DNA of 64,000 nucleotides, taken from the NCBI RefSeq assembly GCF_028473645.1, contig NZ_CP097269.1, positions 1,434,001 through 1,498,000 on the forward strand. Reading direction: 5' to 3'. The notes under the pieces are model-generated. The model saw nothing but the letters and a program-made list of their open reading frames with translations, was not told the origin of the DNA and did no database searches. This DNA comes from Acidovorax sp. GBBC 1281. GTDB taxonomy: Bacteria > Pseudomonadota > Gammaproteobacteria > Burkholderiales > Burkholderiaceae_C. Below, piece by piece: positions 1 through 12,556 of this stretch (within the stretch, counting starts at the first letter, position 1; each line of letters begins with the position of its first letter). A program made the translations under genes and the position numbers.

Positions 1-1481
<1,481 letters not shown>

Positions 1482-1494
1482 AGGGAAAACAAAA

Positions 1495-2970
1495 ATGGGT
1501 TTGTTGAGTCTTGCCATCTGGGTGCCGATCGCGTTTGGCGCCCTGCTGCTGGCCTTTGGCCGCGATGAGCACGCACGCGCCGTGCGCTGGCTGGCCCTGA
1601 TCGGGTCGCTGGTGGGTCTGGCCGTCACGCTGCCGCTGTACGGCGGCTTCGAGGCCACGTCCGCCGCAGCGCAGTTCGTCGAGAAAGCGCAGTGGATCGA
1701 GCGCTTCAACGTCCACTACCACCTGGGAGTGGACGGCATCTCGTTCTGGTTCGTGCCGCTCACGGCGTTCATCACGGTGATCGTGGTGATCGCGTCGTGG
1801 GAGTCGATCACCGAGCGCGTGAACCAGTACATGGGCGCGTTCCTGATCCTCTCGGGCCTGATGATCGGCGTGTTCAGCGCGCTCGACGGCCTGCTGTTCT
1901 ACGTGTTCTTCGAGGCCACGCTGATCCCGATGTACCTGATCATCGGCATCTGGGGCGGCCCCAACAAGATCTACGCGGCGTTCAAGTTCTTCCTGTACAC
2001 GCTGCTCGGCTCGCTGCTGATGCTGATCGCGCTGATCTACCTGTACAACCAGTCCGGTGGCAGCTTCGACATCGCCACGTGGCACCAGCTGCCGCTGTCG
2101 GCCCGTGCCCAGACCCTGCTGTTCTTCGCCTTCTTCGCCGCGTTCGCGGTGAAGGTGCCGATGTGGCCGGTGCACACCTGGCTGCCCGACGTTCACGTGG
2201 AGGCCCCCACCGGCGGCTCCGCCGTGCTGGCCGCCATCATGCTGAAGCTGGGTGCTTATGGTTTCCTGCGCTTTTCCATGCCCATCGCCCCCGACGCCGC
2301 GCGCGAATGGGCCTGGCTGATGATCGCGCTGTCGCTGGTGGCCGTGATCTACGTGGGCCTCGTGGCGATGGTGCAAAAGGACATGAAGAAGCTGGTGGCG
2401 TATTCGTCCGTGGCGCACATGGGCTTCGTGACCCTGGGCTTCTTCATCTTCAACGACCTGGGCGTGTCGGGTGGGCTGGTGCAGATGATCGCCCACGGCT
2501 TCGTGTCGGGCGCCATGTTCCTGTCGATCGGCGTGCTGTACGACCGCGTGCATTCCCGTGAGATCGCGGCCTATGGCGGCGTGGTCAACACCATGCCCAA
2601 GTTCGCGGCCTTCGCACTGCTGTTCGCCATGGCCAACTGCGGCCTGCCGGGCACGGCCGGTTTCGTGGGCGAGTGGATGGTGATCCTGGGCGCCGTCAAG
2701 GCCAACTTCTGGATCGGCCTGGCCGCGGCCACGGCGCTGATTTTCGGCGCCGCCTACACGCTGTGGATGTACAAGCGCGTCTACCTCGGCCCCGTCGCCA
2801 ACGACCACGTGAGGGACCTCAAGGACATCGGCGCCCGCGAGTTTCTGGTGATGGCCGTGCTCGCGATTGCCGTGCTGTACATGGGGCTGTACCCCCGTCC
2901 CTTCACCGACGTGATGGATGCTTCGGTGGCGCAGCTGCTCAAGCACGTGGCGCTGTCCAAGCTCAACTGA
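1495..2970 (+). CDS. nuoM: NADH-quinone oxidoreductase subunit M
   Basis: Second antiporter-like membrane subunit of complex I, 491 residues, full family length. The proton-channel signatures are visible: HTWLPDVHVEAPTGGSAVLA and the lysine-containing KKLVAYSSVAHMGF, within about 14 predicted helices. It starts at an ATG 13 bp after nuoL and is followed 24 bp later by nuoN, the standard end of a nuoA-N operon. A purine-rich stretch (gagggaaaac) precedes the start as a weak ribosome site. Confidence 0.98.
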   Translation: MGLLSLAIWVPIAFGALLLAFGRDEHARAVRWLALIGSLVGLAVTLPLYGGFEATSAAAQFVEKAQWIERFNVHYHLGVDGISFWFVPLTAFITVIVVIASWESITERVNQYMGAFLILSGLMIGVFSALDGLLFYVFFEATLIPMYLIIGIWGGPNKIYAAFKFFLYTLLGSLLMLIALIYLYNQSGGSFDIATWHQLPLSARAQTLLFFAFFAAFAVKVPMWPVHTWLPDVHVEAPTGGSAVLAAIMLKLGAYGFLRFSMPIAPDAAREWAWLMIALSLVAVIYVGLVAMVQKDMKKLVAYSSVAHMGFVTLGFFIFNDLGVSGGLVQMIAHGFVSGAMFLSIGVLYDRVHSREIAAYGGVVNTMPKFAAFALLFAMANCGLPGTAGFVGEWMVILGAVKANFWIGLAAATALIFGAAYTLWMYKRVYLGPVANDHVRDLKDIGAREFLVMAVLAIAVLYMGLYPRPFTDVMDASVAQLLKHVALSKLN

Positions 2971-2994
2971 CCAGACTGAAACGAGAGACTCGAG

Positions 2995-4488
2995 ATGATT
3001 GACAACATCAGCTGGCTGGCGGTGTATCCGGAGATCGTGCTCCTGGTCATGGCCTGCGTGATCGCGCTCGTGGACCTGGGCGTCACCAGCCCACGGCGCA
3101 CGGGCACCTACGTGCTCACCATGCTCACCCTGACCGTGGTGGCCGTGCTGCAGGCCCTGTATGCCAACACCGGCAACACGTTCTACGGCTTCGGCAACAT
3201 GGTGGTGAGCGATGCCATGGGCAACTGGCTCAAGTGCTTCGCCACCGTGGCCATGATGGTCACGCTCGTCTATGGCCGCCCCTATGCCGGCGACCGCGAC
3301 ATGCTGCGCGGCGGCGAGTTCTTCACGCTGTCGATGTTCGCGCTGCTGGGCATGTTCATCATGATCTCGGGCAACAACTTCCTGGTGATCTACCTGGGCC
3401 TGGAATTGCTCACGCTGTCCAGCTATGCGCTGGTGGCCCTGCGCCGCGACCATGCGACTTCCACCGAGGCCGCGATGAAGTATTTCGTGCTGGGCGCGAT
3501 GGCCAGCGGCTTCCTGCTGTACGGCCTGTCGATGATCTACGGCGCGACCGGTTCGCTCGATATCGGCCAGGTGTTCAAGGCGGTCAACTCCGGCCAGATC
3601 CGTCACCAGGTGCTGGTGTTCGGCCTGGTGTTCGTGGTGGCAGGCCTGGCCTTCAAGCTGGGCGTGGTGCCGTTCCACATGTGGATTCCCGATGTGTACC
3701 AGGGCGCTCCCACGGCCGTGACGCTGATCATCGGCGGCGCGCCGAAGCTGGCGGCCTTCGCCATCACCATCCGCCTGCTGGTGGACGGGCTGCTGCCGCT
3801 GGCCATCGATTGGCAGCAGATGCTCGCGGTGCTGGCCATCGGCTCGTTGCTGGTGGGCAATCTGGCGGCCATCGCCCAGACCAACCTCAAGCGCATGCTG
3901 GCGTACTCCACGATCTCGCAGATGGGCTTCGTGCTGCTGGGCCTGCTGTCGGGCGTGGTCAACGGCAACGTGGATGCCAATGCGGTCGAGAACGCCTACA
4001 GCTCCTCCATGTTCTACGTGGTGAGCTATGTGCTGACCACGCTGGCGAGCTTCGGCGTGATCCTGCTGCTGGCCCGCGAAGGCTTCGAGAGCGAAGAGAT
4101 TTCCGACCTGGCGGGCCTGAACCAGCGCAGCCCGCTGTATGCCGGCGTGATGGCAGTGTGCCTGTTCTCGCTGGCCGGTCTGCCGCCGCTGGTGGGCTTC
4201 TACGCCAAGCTGTCGGTGCTGCAGGCCCTGGTGGCTTCGGGCCAGACGCTGTACATCGCCTTGGCCGTCTTCGCGGTGGTGATGTCGCTGATCGGCGCCT
4301 TCTACTACCTGCGCGTCGTGAAGGTGATGTACTTCGATGCACCGCTCACCGCCGCGAACGTTTCGGCCCCGCTGGACGTGCGCATGGTGCTCACGCTCAA
4401 CGGCGCGCTGGTGCTGGTGCTGGGCCTCCTGCCCGGCGGCCTGATGGCGCTGTGCGCCGACGCCGTCGTGCGCGCGCTGGCGACCTGA
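2995..4488 (+). CDS. nuoN: NADH-quinone oxidoreductase subunit N
   Basis: Third antiporter-like subunit of complex I, 497 residues. Conserved blocks [16 protein letters not shown] and [20 protein letters not shown] are present, and the protein is hydrophobic throughout. The ATG is preceded by the purine-rich gaaacgagagactcgag. It is the last nuo gene; the next gene, the DUF2818 membrane protein, follows after 40 bp with no obvious terminator, so read-through is likely. Confidence 0.98.
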   Translation: MIDNISWLAVYPEIVLLVMACVIALVDLGVTSPRRTGTYVLTMLTLTVVAVLQALYANTGNTFYGFGNMVVSDAMGNWLKCFATVAMMVTLVYGRPYAGDRDMLRGGEFFTLSMFALLGMFIMISGNNFLVIYLGLELLTLSSYALVALRRDHATSTEAAMKYFVLGAMASGFLLYGLSMIYGATGSLDIGQVFKAVNSGQIRHQVLVFGLVFVVAGLAFKLGVVPFHMWIPDVYQGAPTAVTLIIGGAPKLAAFAITIRLLVDGLLPLAIDWQQMLAVLAIGSLLVGNLAAIAQTNLKRMLAYSTISQMGFVLLGLLSGVVNGNVDANAVENAYSSSMFYVVSYVLTTLASFGVILLLAREGFESEEISDLAGLNQRSPLYAGVMAVCLFSLAGLPPLVGFYAKLSVLQALVASGQTLYIALAVFAVVMSLIGAFYYLRVVKVMYFDAPLTAANVSAPLDVRMVLTLNGALVLVLGLLPGGLMALCADAVVRALAT

Positions 4489-4528
4489 GCACGCCCGGGT
4501 TTCCCTTTCCCAGGCCGTTGCCCCTCCT

Positions 4529-4837
4529 GTGTCTGCCACCGCGTCCATCTGGCTGGTGATCGTGCTGGCGGCCATCGGGGCCAACCTGCCGTTCTTCAGC
4601 CAGCGCTGGCTGCTGGTGGGCCCGAAGGCGGCGCCCACCAAGCCCATGGCGATGCGCCTGGGCGAGATGGCCCTGCTGTACTTTCTGGTCGGTGGCGTCG
4701 CGCTGCTGCTGGAGCGCCGTGTGGGGCAGATCGCACCCCAGCAGTGGGAGTTCTACGCGATCACCGCCACGCTGTTCATCACGCTGGCGTTTCCCGGGTT
4801 CATCTACCGCTACCTGCTGCGGCGCAACAAAGGCTGA
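4529..4837 (+). CDS. DUF2818 family small membrane protein
   Basis: A 102-residue membrane protein with about three hydrophobic segments (residues ~5-25, ~45-65 and ~75-95) and a basic C-terminus RYLLRRNKG. It matches the DUF2818 family, which in beta-proteobacteria is commonly encoded directly after nuoN; that location is seen here, 40 bp downstream. The reading frame opens with GTG (SATASIWLVIV), and there is no ATG before the first helix. The function is unknown; the position suggests a complex I assembly or accessory role, which is inference only. Confidence 0.85.
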   Translation: MSATASIWLVIVLAAIGANLPFFSQRWLLVGPKAAPTKPMAMRLGEMALLYFLVGGVALLLERRVGQIAPQQWEFYAITATLFITLAFPGFIYRYLLRRNKG

Positions 4838-4891
4838 GGCCTTGCGCATCGCCGGCCGGCTGCCTCCGTTGCCTGCTCCATTCCCATTGCC

Positions 4892-5378
4892 ATGAAAGTG
4901 CTCGATCTCCATTGCGAACAGGGCCATGCCTTCGAGGGCTGGTTCGGGTCCGAGGCCGATTTCCAGAGCCAGCTGGCGCGCGATCTCGTTCAATGCCCCC
5001 TGTGCGGCAGCAGCGAGATCCGCAAGGGCCTGAGTGCCCCGCGCCTGAATCTGGGCGCAACGCCCAACCCGGCTGCCCCGCGCGCCCGCGAGGACGGTGC
5101 TGGCAGCACTGCGGTAGCCCACCCATCCCCTTCCATGCCCCAGGGCGATTCCGCCCTGCAAGCCGCGTGGCTGCGGGTGGCCCGGCACATGGGTGGCCCA
5201 CACCGAGGACGTGGGGCCGCGCTTCGCGCAGGAAGCGCGCCGCATGCACCACGGCGAAACTGAAGAGCGCGGTATCCGCGGCCAGGCCAGCGCCCAGGAA
5301 GCGGCCGAACTGCTGGAAGAGGGGATCGCCGTGATGCCCCTGGTGCTTCCGGACGCGGCCAAGGAAACCTTGCAGTAG
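4892..5378 (+). pseudogene. DUF1178 family protein, frameshifted
   Basis: DUF1178 proteins are small (about 150-165 residue), Cys-containing cytoplasmic proteins of unknown function. The first frame gives MKVLDLHCEQGHAFEGWFGS and CPLCGSSEIRKG, then continues to LRVARHM at 5189-5191. The family C-terminus (VAHTEDVGPRFAQEARRMHH, EERGIRGQAS, EGIAVMPLVLP) continues in the +1 frame from 5193 to the stop at 5378. Removing one G from the run at 5191-5193 joins the halves into one protein of about 161 residues, with nothing missing. The lesion is either a recent single-base insertion or a sequencing error in a GGG run. As written, frame one ends at 5263 with a foreign tail. Confidence 0.85.
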
Positions 5379-5435
5379 CCGCCTGCCGGTGCGTCGGTAT
5401 CGCCGACCGGATGGCAGGCCTCGGCCCGCCGGCCT

Positions 5436-7229
<1,794 letters not shown>

Positions 7230-7581
7230 GGTCGCAGTGTAGGAGCCCGCGCCCCGATCGGCATGCGCCTTGCCGTGAAGCCTGCCGCGAAACAGGTTTG
7301 CTATGAATTTAATAGCTATCCGGGCAATCGGATCTAGGGCATGGAGCGGCTTTCATCCAAAGCCCTGGGGCGGAAGGCGTGCGCCGGACCGCGCCCGCGC
7401 CTCCCAGAGGGGGCGGTGCCGGCCGGCCGGCCGGGTAGGCGTTTATACATAGGCATTTGTCCCAGTATCTGCGCAGCGGGGGCGCGCCTTAGGATGCGGT
7501 GCAACCTAACGCAGGCCAGGGTGCCTCGCTCCCCCGGGCGAAGCGCCCCGCCCAGCACCACCACGGAGCGGCCAAGGCGCA
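7230..7581. other. Intergenic region between divergent ABC exporter and liv operon
   Basis: This 352-bp stretch has no convincing gene. It holds one copy of the AT-rich 17-bp inverted repeat (7300-7316) and must contain the divergent promoters. An AT-rich segment near 7440-7470 (gtttatacataggcatttg) is the best place for the liv promoter, but no clear -35/-10 pair stands out. Reading frames crossing it are GC-rich frame shadows. Confidence 0.5.
7300..7316. repeat. 17-bp AT-rich inverted repeat GCTAT-N7-ATAGC (perfect arms)
   Basis: GCTAT at 7300-7304, a seven-base spacer, and ATAGC at 7312-7316. The same 5-7-5 layout recurs at 34911, 48641 and 55967 with perfect arms, and at other sites with decayed arms. 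Confidence 0.7.
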
Positions 7582-8355
7582 ATGAGCGACGTCATTCTCG
7601 AAACCCACAGCCTGACCAAAGAGTTCAGAGGCTTCACCGCGGTCAGCGATGTCAATCTCGCGGTCCGCCGGGGCTCCATCCATGCGCTGATCGGTCCCAA
7701 CGGCGCTGGCAAGACCACCTGCTTCAACCTGCTGACCAAGTTCCTGGAGCCGACCTCCGGCGTGATCCGCTTCAACGGCGAGGACATCACCCGCGAGCGG
7801 CCCGCGCTGATCGCGCGGCGCGGCGTGATCCGCTCGTTCCAGATCTCCGCCGTGTTCCCGCACCTCACGCTGCTGGAGAACGTGCGCATCGGCCTGCAGC
7901 GCAAGCTGGGCACGGCGTTCCACTTCTGGCGCAGCGAACGCAGCCTGCAGCAGCTCGACGGCCGCGCGATGGAACTGCTGGCCGAAGTGGGCCTGCAGGA
8001 CCTAGCCGACGAGACCACCGTGAACCTGCCCTACGGCCGCAAGCGCGCGCTGGAGATCGCCACCACGCTGGCCATGGAGCCCGAGCTGATGCTGCTGGAC
8101 GAGCCCACGCAGGGCATGGGCCACGAGGACGTGGACCGCGTCACGCAGCTCATCAAGAAGGTTTCGGCCGGCCGCACCATCCTCATGGTGGAACACAACA
8201 TGAAGGTGATCTCCACGATCGCCGACCGCATCACCGTGCTGCAGCGCGGCGCTGTGCTGGCCGAGGGGCCGTACGAAGAGGTATCGCGCAACCCGCAGGT
8301 GATGGAAGCCTACATGGGCACCACGGACGGCCAGCTGCAAGGGGCCCACGCATGA
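7582..8355 (+). CDS. livG: Branched-chain amino acid type ABC transporter ATPase (LivG-like)
   Basis: ATPase subunit of 257 residues for a high-affinity importer. It has Walker A IGPNGAGKTTCFNLL, Q-loop RSFQISAVFPHLTLLENV, Walker B ELMLLDEPTQGM and the switch His MVEHNMKVI. The ABC signature reads LPYGRKRALEIA in place of the LSGGQ consensus, a form common in LivG-type ATPases. It is the first gene of a six-gene plus-strand operon and overlaps the next ATPase gene by 4 bp (ATGA). The substrate could be branched-chain amino acids or amides/urea-like compounds; the family does not settle which. Confidence 0.9.
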   Translation: MSDVILETHSLTKEFRGFTAVSDVNLAVRRGSIHALIGPNGAGKTTCFNLLTKFLEPTSGVIRFNGEDITRERPALIARRGVIRSFQISAVFPHLTLLENVRIGLQRKLGTAFHFWRSERSLQQLDGRAMELLAEVGLQDLADETTVNLPYGRKRALEIATTLAMEPELMLLDEPTQGMGHEDVDRVTQLIKKVSAGRTILMVEHNMKVISTIADRITVLQRGAVLAEGPYEEVSRNPQVMEAYMGTTDGQLQGAHA

Positions 8356-9062
8356 GCGCGCCGGCCCTCGAAATCAGCGGTCTGCAGGCCTGGTATGGCG
8401 AGTCGCACGTGCTGCACGGCGTGGACATCACGGTGCAGCCCGGCGAGGTGGTGACCCTGCTGGGCCGCAACGGCGCGGGCCGCACGTCCACCATGCGCGC
8501 CGTGATGGGGCTGACGGGCGCCCGCAAGGGCTCCGTGCGCATCCACGGGCAGGAGACGATCCAGATGCCCACGCACCGCATCGCGCACCTGGGCGTGGGC
8601 TACTGCCCGGAAGAGCGCGGCATCTTCGCGAGCCTGTCGTGCGAAGAGAACCTGCTGCTGCCCCCGGTGCTCAAGACCGGCACGCAGGGCATGTCGGTCG
8701 ACGAGATCTATGCCATGTTCCCCAACCTAGCCGAGCGCCGCCACAGCCAGGGCACGCGCCTGTCGGGCGGCGAGCAGCAGATGCTGGCGGTGGCGCGCAT
8801 CCTGCGCACCGGGGCCAAGCTGCTGCTGCTCGACGAAATCTCCGAAGGCCTGGCGCCGGTGATCGTGCAGGCCCTGGCCCGCATGATCACCACCCTGCGC
8901 CAGAAGGGCTACACCGTGGTGATGGTGGAGCAGAACTTCCACTTCGCCGCGCCGCTGGCCGACCGCTTCTACGTGATGGAGCACGGCCGCATCGTGGAGC
9001 AGTTCGGCGCCGCCGAGCTGCAGGCCAAGATGCCCGTGCTCAACGAACTGCTGGGTGTCTGA
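8352..9062 (+). CDS. livF: Branched-chain amino acid type ABC transporter ATPase (LivF-like), Arg in Walker A
   Basis: Second ATPase subunit, 236 residues, starting at the ATG that overlaps the livG stop. Signature LSGGEQQMLAVARIL, Walker B LLLLDEISEGLAPV and switch His VEQNFHFA follow the LivF pattern, with Gln-Asn after Glu in place of the usual His. The Walker A reads GRNGAGRTST (residues 38-47), with Arg44 where nearly all ABC ATPases have the phosphate-binding Lys. The rest of the protein is intact, so the heterodimer with LivG probably still works, perhaps with one impaired ATP site. I vaguely associate this K-to-R form with related species but cannot verify that here. Confidence 0.9.
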   Translation: MSAPALEISGLQAWYGESHVLHGVDITVQPGEVVTLLGRNGAGRTSTMRAVMGLTGARKGSVRIHGQETIQMPTHRIAHLGVGYCPEERGIFASLSCEENLLLPPVLKTGTQGMSVDEIYAMFPNLAERRHSQGTRLSGGEQQMLAVARILRTGAKLLLLDEISEGLAPVIVQALARMITTLRQKGYTVVMVEQNFHFAAPLADRFYVMEHGRIVEQFGAAELQAKMPVLNELLGV

Positions 9063-9146
9063 CCCGGCGCGGGACGGCTTCGACCACCGCCTTTGCCCAG
9101 AGCACCCCGATCCCCCTTTCCATCGAAGACCCAAGGAGACAACGAC

Positions 9147-10346
9147 ATGAAAAAGATGAACCTCAAGGCGCTCGCCGTGCTGCTCGGGGCCGCGGGCCTC
9201 GCGACGTTCTCCGCGCAGGCGCAGGACAAGGTGAAGATCGGCTTCATCACCGACATGTCCAGCCTGTACGCCGACGTGGAAGGCAAGAACGGTGCGGTGG
9301 CGATCCAGATGGCCATCGACGACTTCGGCGGCAAGGTGCTGGGCCAGCCCATCGAGCTGCTGAGCGCGGACCACCAGAACAAGGCCGACATCGCCGCATC
9401 GAAGGCGCGCGAGTGGATCGACACGCAGGGCCTGACCATGCTGTTCGGCGGCACCAACTCGGGCACGGGCCTGGCGATGGCGAAGGTGGCGCAGGAAAAG
9501 AAGCGCGTGTTCATCGTCAACGGCGCGGGCTCCTCGGCGCTCACCAACGAGCAGTGCAGCCCCTACACGGTGCACTACGCCTACGACACCGTGGCGCTGG
9601 CCAAGGGCACGGGCGGCGCGATCGTGGGGCAGGGCGGCAAGGACTGGTTCTTCCTCACGGCCGACTATGCGTTCGGCGCCGCGCTGGAGGCCGACACGGC
9701 CAAAGTGGTCAAGGAAAAGGGCGGCAAGGTGGTGGGCAGCGTGAAGCACCCGATCAACGCGTCGGACTTCTCGTCCTTCCTGCTGCAGGCGCAGAACTCC
9801 AAGGCGCAGATCCTGGGCCTGGCGAATGCCGGCGGCGACACCATCAACGCCATCAAGGCCGCGCGCGAGTTCGGCATCAACAAGACCATGAAGATGGCGG
9901 GCCTGCTGGTCTTCGTGACCGACATCCACAGCCTGGGCCTGAAGAACACCGAAGGCCTGCTGCTCACCACCAGCTGGGACTGGAACCTGGACGACAAGAC
10001 CCGTGCCTTCGGCCGCAAGTTCTTCGCCAAGACCAAGCGCATGCCGACCGACATCCAGGCCGCCGACTACTCGGCCACCATGAACTACCTGAAGGCGGTG
10101 GAAGCCGCCAAGACGCTCGATGCCGACAAGGTGATGGAAAAGCTCAAGTCCACGCCCATCGACGACTTCTACGGCAAGGGCGTGATCCGCCCGGACGGCC
10201 GTTTCGCGCACGACATGTACCTGGTGCAGGTGAAGGCCCCGGCCGAATCCAAGGAGCCCTGGGACTACTACAAGGTCGTGAGCAAGCTGCCCGCGGACCA
10301 GGTGTGGACCACCAAGGCCGAGAGCAAATGCGCGCTGTGGAAATGA
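9147..10346 (+). CDS. Periplasmic ABC substrate-binding protein (LivK-like), copy 1
   Basis: A 399-residue type I periplasmic binding protein that delivers ligand to the LivHM/LivGF importer. The start is the ATG at 9147, preceded by the good ribosome site aaggaga (9133-9139); an upstream in-frame ATG at 9093 would spoil the signal peptide. The signal peptide runs MKKMNLKALAVLLGAAGL to about Ala-Gln-Ala-Gln, with mature protein from about DKVKIGFITD. The family two-lobe fold is consistent with the full length. It is a close paralogue of the next gene, with long stretches identical in sequence, for example the segment around YADVEGKNGAVAIQMAID. Confidence 0.92.
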   Translation: MKKMNLKALAVLLGAAGLATFSAQAQDKVKIGFITDMSSLYADVEGKNGAVAIQMAIDDFGGKVLGQPIELLSADHQNKADIAASKAREWIDTQGLTMLFGGTNSGTGLAMAKVAQEKKRVFIVNGAGSSALTNEQCSPYTVHYAYDTVALAKGTGGAIVGQGGKDWFFLTADYAFGAALEADTAKVVKEKGGKVVGSVKHPINASDFSSFLLQAQNSKAQILGLANAGGDTINAIKAAREFGINKTMKMAGLLVFVTDIHSLGLKNTEGLLLTTSWDWNLDDKTRAFGRKFFAKTKRMPTDIQAADYSATMNYLKAVEAAKTLDADKVMEKLKSTPIDDFYGKGVIRPDGRFAHDMYLVQVKAPAESKEPWDYYKVVSKLPADQVWTTKAESKCALWK

Positions 10347-10396
10347 GCTGACGCGCACGATCGAAAAAAACACATCCGAGATCAGGAGACAAAGCC

Positions 10397-11596
10397 ATGA
10401 AAAACAGACAACTCACCCGATTGGCCCTGGTGCTGGGCGCCCTGGGCCTGGCCGCATCGGCCGTACAGGCACAGGACAAGGTCAAGATCGGCTTCATCAC
10501 CGACATGTCCAGTCTGTACGCCGACGTGGAAGGCAAGAACGGCGCGGTGGCGATCCAGATGGCCATCGACGACTTCGGCGGCAAGGTGCTGGGCCAGCCC
10601 ATCGAGCTGCTGAGCGCGGACCACCAGAACAAGGCCGACATCGCCGCATCGAAGGCGCGCGAATGGATCGACACGCAGGGCCTGACCCTGGTGTTCGGCG
10701 GCACCAACTCGGGCACGGCCCTGGCCATGGCCAAGGTGGCGCAGGAGAAGAAGCGCGTGTTCATCAACAACGGCGCGGCCACCTCGGCACTCACCAACGA
10801 GCAGTGCAGCCCCTACACCGTGCACTACGCCTACGACACCGTGGCGCTGGCCAAGGGCACGGGCGCCACCATCGTCGATGGCGGCGGCAAGAGCTGGTTC
10901 TTCCTCACGGCGGACTACGCGTTTGGCCACGCGCTGGAGGCCGATGCGAGCACGGTGGTCAAGGCCAAGGGCGGCACGGTGGTGGGCAGCGTCAAGCACC
11001 CGCTCAACGCGTCGGACTTCTCGTCCTTCCTGCTGCAGGCGCAGAACTCCAAGGCCCAGGTGCTGGGCCTGGCCAACGCGGGCGGCGACACCATCAACTC
11101 CATCAAGGCCGCCAAGGAGTTCGGCATCGGCAAGAGCATGAAGCTCGCCGGCCTGCTGATCTTCTTCAGCGACATCCACAGCCTGGGCCTCAAGACCACC
11201 GAGGGCCTGCAGTTCACGACGAGCTGGTATTGGGACCTGAACGACGACACGCGCAAGTTCGCCGACAAGTTCATGGAAAAGACCAAGCGCCGTCCGACCG
11301 AGATCCAGGCGGCCGACTACTCGGCCACCATGAACTATTTGAAGGCCGTCGAAGCCGCCAAGAGCACCGATGCCGACAAGGTGATGCAGGCCTGGCGTGG
11401 CATGAAGATGAACGACTTCTTCGGCTCCGGCACGCTGCGCCCCGATGGCCGCTACGTGCACGACATGTACCTGATGCAGGTGAAGTCACCGGCCGAATCC
11501 AAGGGCGCGTGGGATTACTACAAGCTCGTCAAGAAGCTGCCCGGCGAGGAAGTGTTCGCCACCCAGGCCGAGAGCAAGTGCGCGGCCTGGAAATGA
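10397..11596 (+). CDS. Periplasmic ABC substrate-binding protein (LivK-like), copy 2
   Basis: A 399-residue tandem duplicate of the preceding gene, same length with no visible gaps. It has its own signal peptide (MKNRQLTRLALVLGALGLAA to AQA) and ribosome site (caggagac). The N-terminal lobe from about residue 24 to 95 is almost identical to copy 1, whereas the central and C-terminal lobes differ at many positions (for example ATSALTNE versus GSSALTNE, and TSWYWDLNDDTRKFADK versus TSWDWNLDDKTRAFGRK). Both sit between the ATPases and permeases, so they probably share one translocator and may extend its ligand range. Confidence 0.92.
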   Translation: MKNRQLTRLALVLGALGLAASAVQAQDKVKIGFITDMSSLYADVEGKNGAVAIQMAIDDFGGKVLGQPIELLSADHQNKADIAASKAREWIDTQGLTLVFGGTNSGTALAMAKVAQEKKRVFINNGAATSALTNEQCSPYTVHYAYDTVALAKGTGATIVDGGGKSWFFLTADYAFGHALEADASTVVKAKGGTVVGSVKHPLNASDFSSFLLQAQNSKAQVLGLANAGGDTINSIKAAKEFGIGKSMKLAGLLIFFSDIHSLGLKTTEGLQFTTSWYWDLNDDTRKFADKFMEKTKRRPTEIQAADYSATMNYLKAVEAAKSTDADKVMQAWRGMKMNDFFGSGTLRPDGRYVHDMYLMQVKSPAESKGAWDYYKLVKKLPGEEVFATQAESKCAAWK

Positions 11597-11656
11597 CGCA
11601 CCGCCCGTTCCGCTGACCTTCTTTTTTCACCGCTTCACTGCCACTCGCGCCCTCCC

Positions 11657-12541
11657 ATGCAAATCTTCGGTGTCTCACTGCCGGGCCTGTTGAGCCAGCT
11701 TCTGCTGGGGCTGGTCAACGGGTCGTTCTACGCCATCCTCAGCCTGGGGCTGGCGGTGATCTTCGGCCTGCTCAACGTGATCAACTTCGCGCACGGCGCG
11801 CTGTTCATGCTGGGCGCGATGCTCACCTGGATGGGCATGACCTACCTGGGCATCAACTACTGGGTGATGCTGCTGGCGGCGCCGGTGGTGGTGGGCATCC
11901 TGGGGGTGCTGATCGAGCGGCTGCTGCTGCGCTGGATCTACAAGCTCGACCACCTCTACGGCCTGCTGCTGACCCTCGGGCTCACGCTGCTGATCGAGGG
12001 GGTGTTCCGCTCCATCTACGGCGTCTCGGGGCTGGGGTACGACACGCCCGAACTGCTGGAAGGCGCGACCAACCTCGGCTTCATGATCCTGCCCAACTAC
12101 CGCGCCTGGGTGGTGGTGGCCTCGCTCGTGGTGTGCGTGGGCACCTGGTACGTGATCGAAAAGACCAAGCTCGGCGCCTACCTGCGCGCCGGCACCGAGA
12201 ACCCGCGCCTGGTGGAGGCCTTCGGCGTGAACGTGCCGGTGATGATCACGCTCACCTACGCGTTCGGCGCGGCGCTCGCCGCGTTCGCGGGCGTGCTGGC
12301 CGCGCCGGTGTACCAGGTCACGCCGCTCATGGGGCAGAACCTCATCATCGTGGTGTTCGCCGTGGTGGTGATCGGCGGCATGGGCTCGATCATGGGCTCC
12401 ATCCTCACCGGACTGGGCCTGGGCGTGATCGAAGGGTTCACCAAGGTGTTCTATCCCGAGGCTTCTTCCACCGTGGTGTTCGTCATCATGGTGATCGTTC
12501 TCCTCATCCGCCCCGCAGGCCTGTTCGGCAAAGAGAGATAA
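11657..12541 (+). CDS. livH: Branched-chain amino acid type ABC transporter permease (LivH-like)
   Basis: Inner-membrane permease of 294 residues with about eight hydrophobic helices. Family hallmarks are the N-terminal LVNGSFYAILSLGLAVIFGLLNVINFAHGALFML segment (residues ~18-50, given here only in part as NVINFAHGALFML) and the cytoplasmic loop with GTENPRLVEAFGVNV and AFGAALAAFAGVLAAP, which contact the ATPases. It follows copy 2 of the binding protein by 60 bp and precedes livM by 15 bp. Confidence 0.93.
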   Translation: MQIFGVSLPGLLSQLLLGLVNGSFYAILSLGLAVIFGLLNVINFAHGALFMLGAMLTWMGMTYLGINYWVMLLAAPVVVGILGVLIERLLLRWIYKLDHLYGLLLTLGLTLLIEGVFRSIYGVSGLGYDTPELLEGATNLGFMILPNYRAWVVVASLVVCVGTWYVIEKTKLGAYLRAGTENPRLVEAFGVNVPVMITLTYAFGAALAAFAGVLAAPVYQVTPLMGQNLIIVVFAVVVIGGMGSIMGSILTGLGLGVIEGFTKVFYPEASSTVVFVIMVIVLLIRPAGLFGKER

Positions 12542-12556
12542 GCAGGGGCCGCACGC

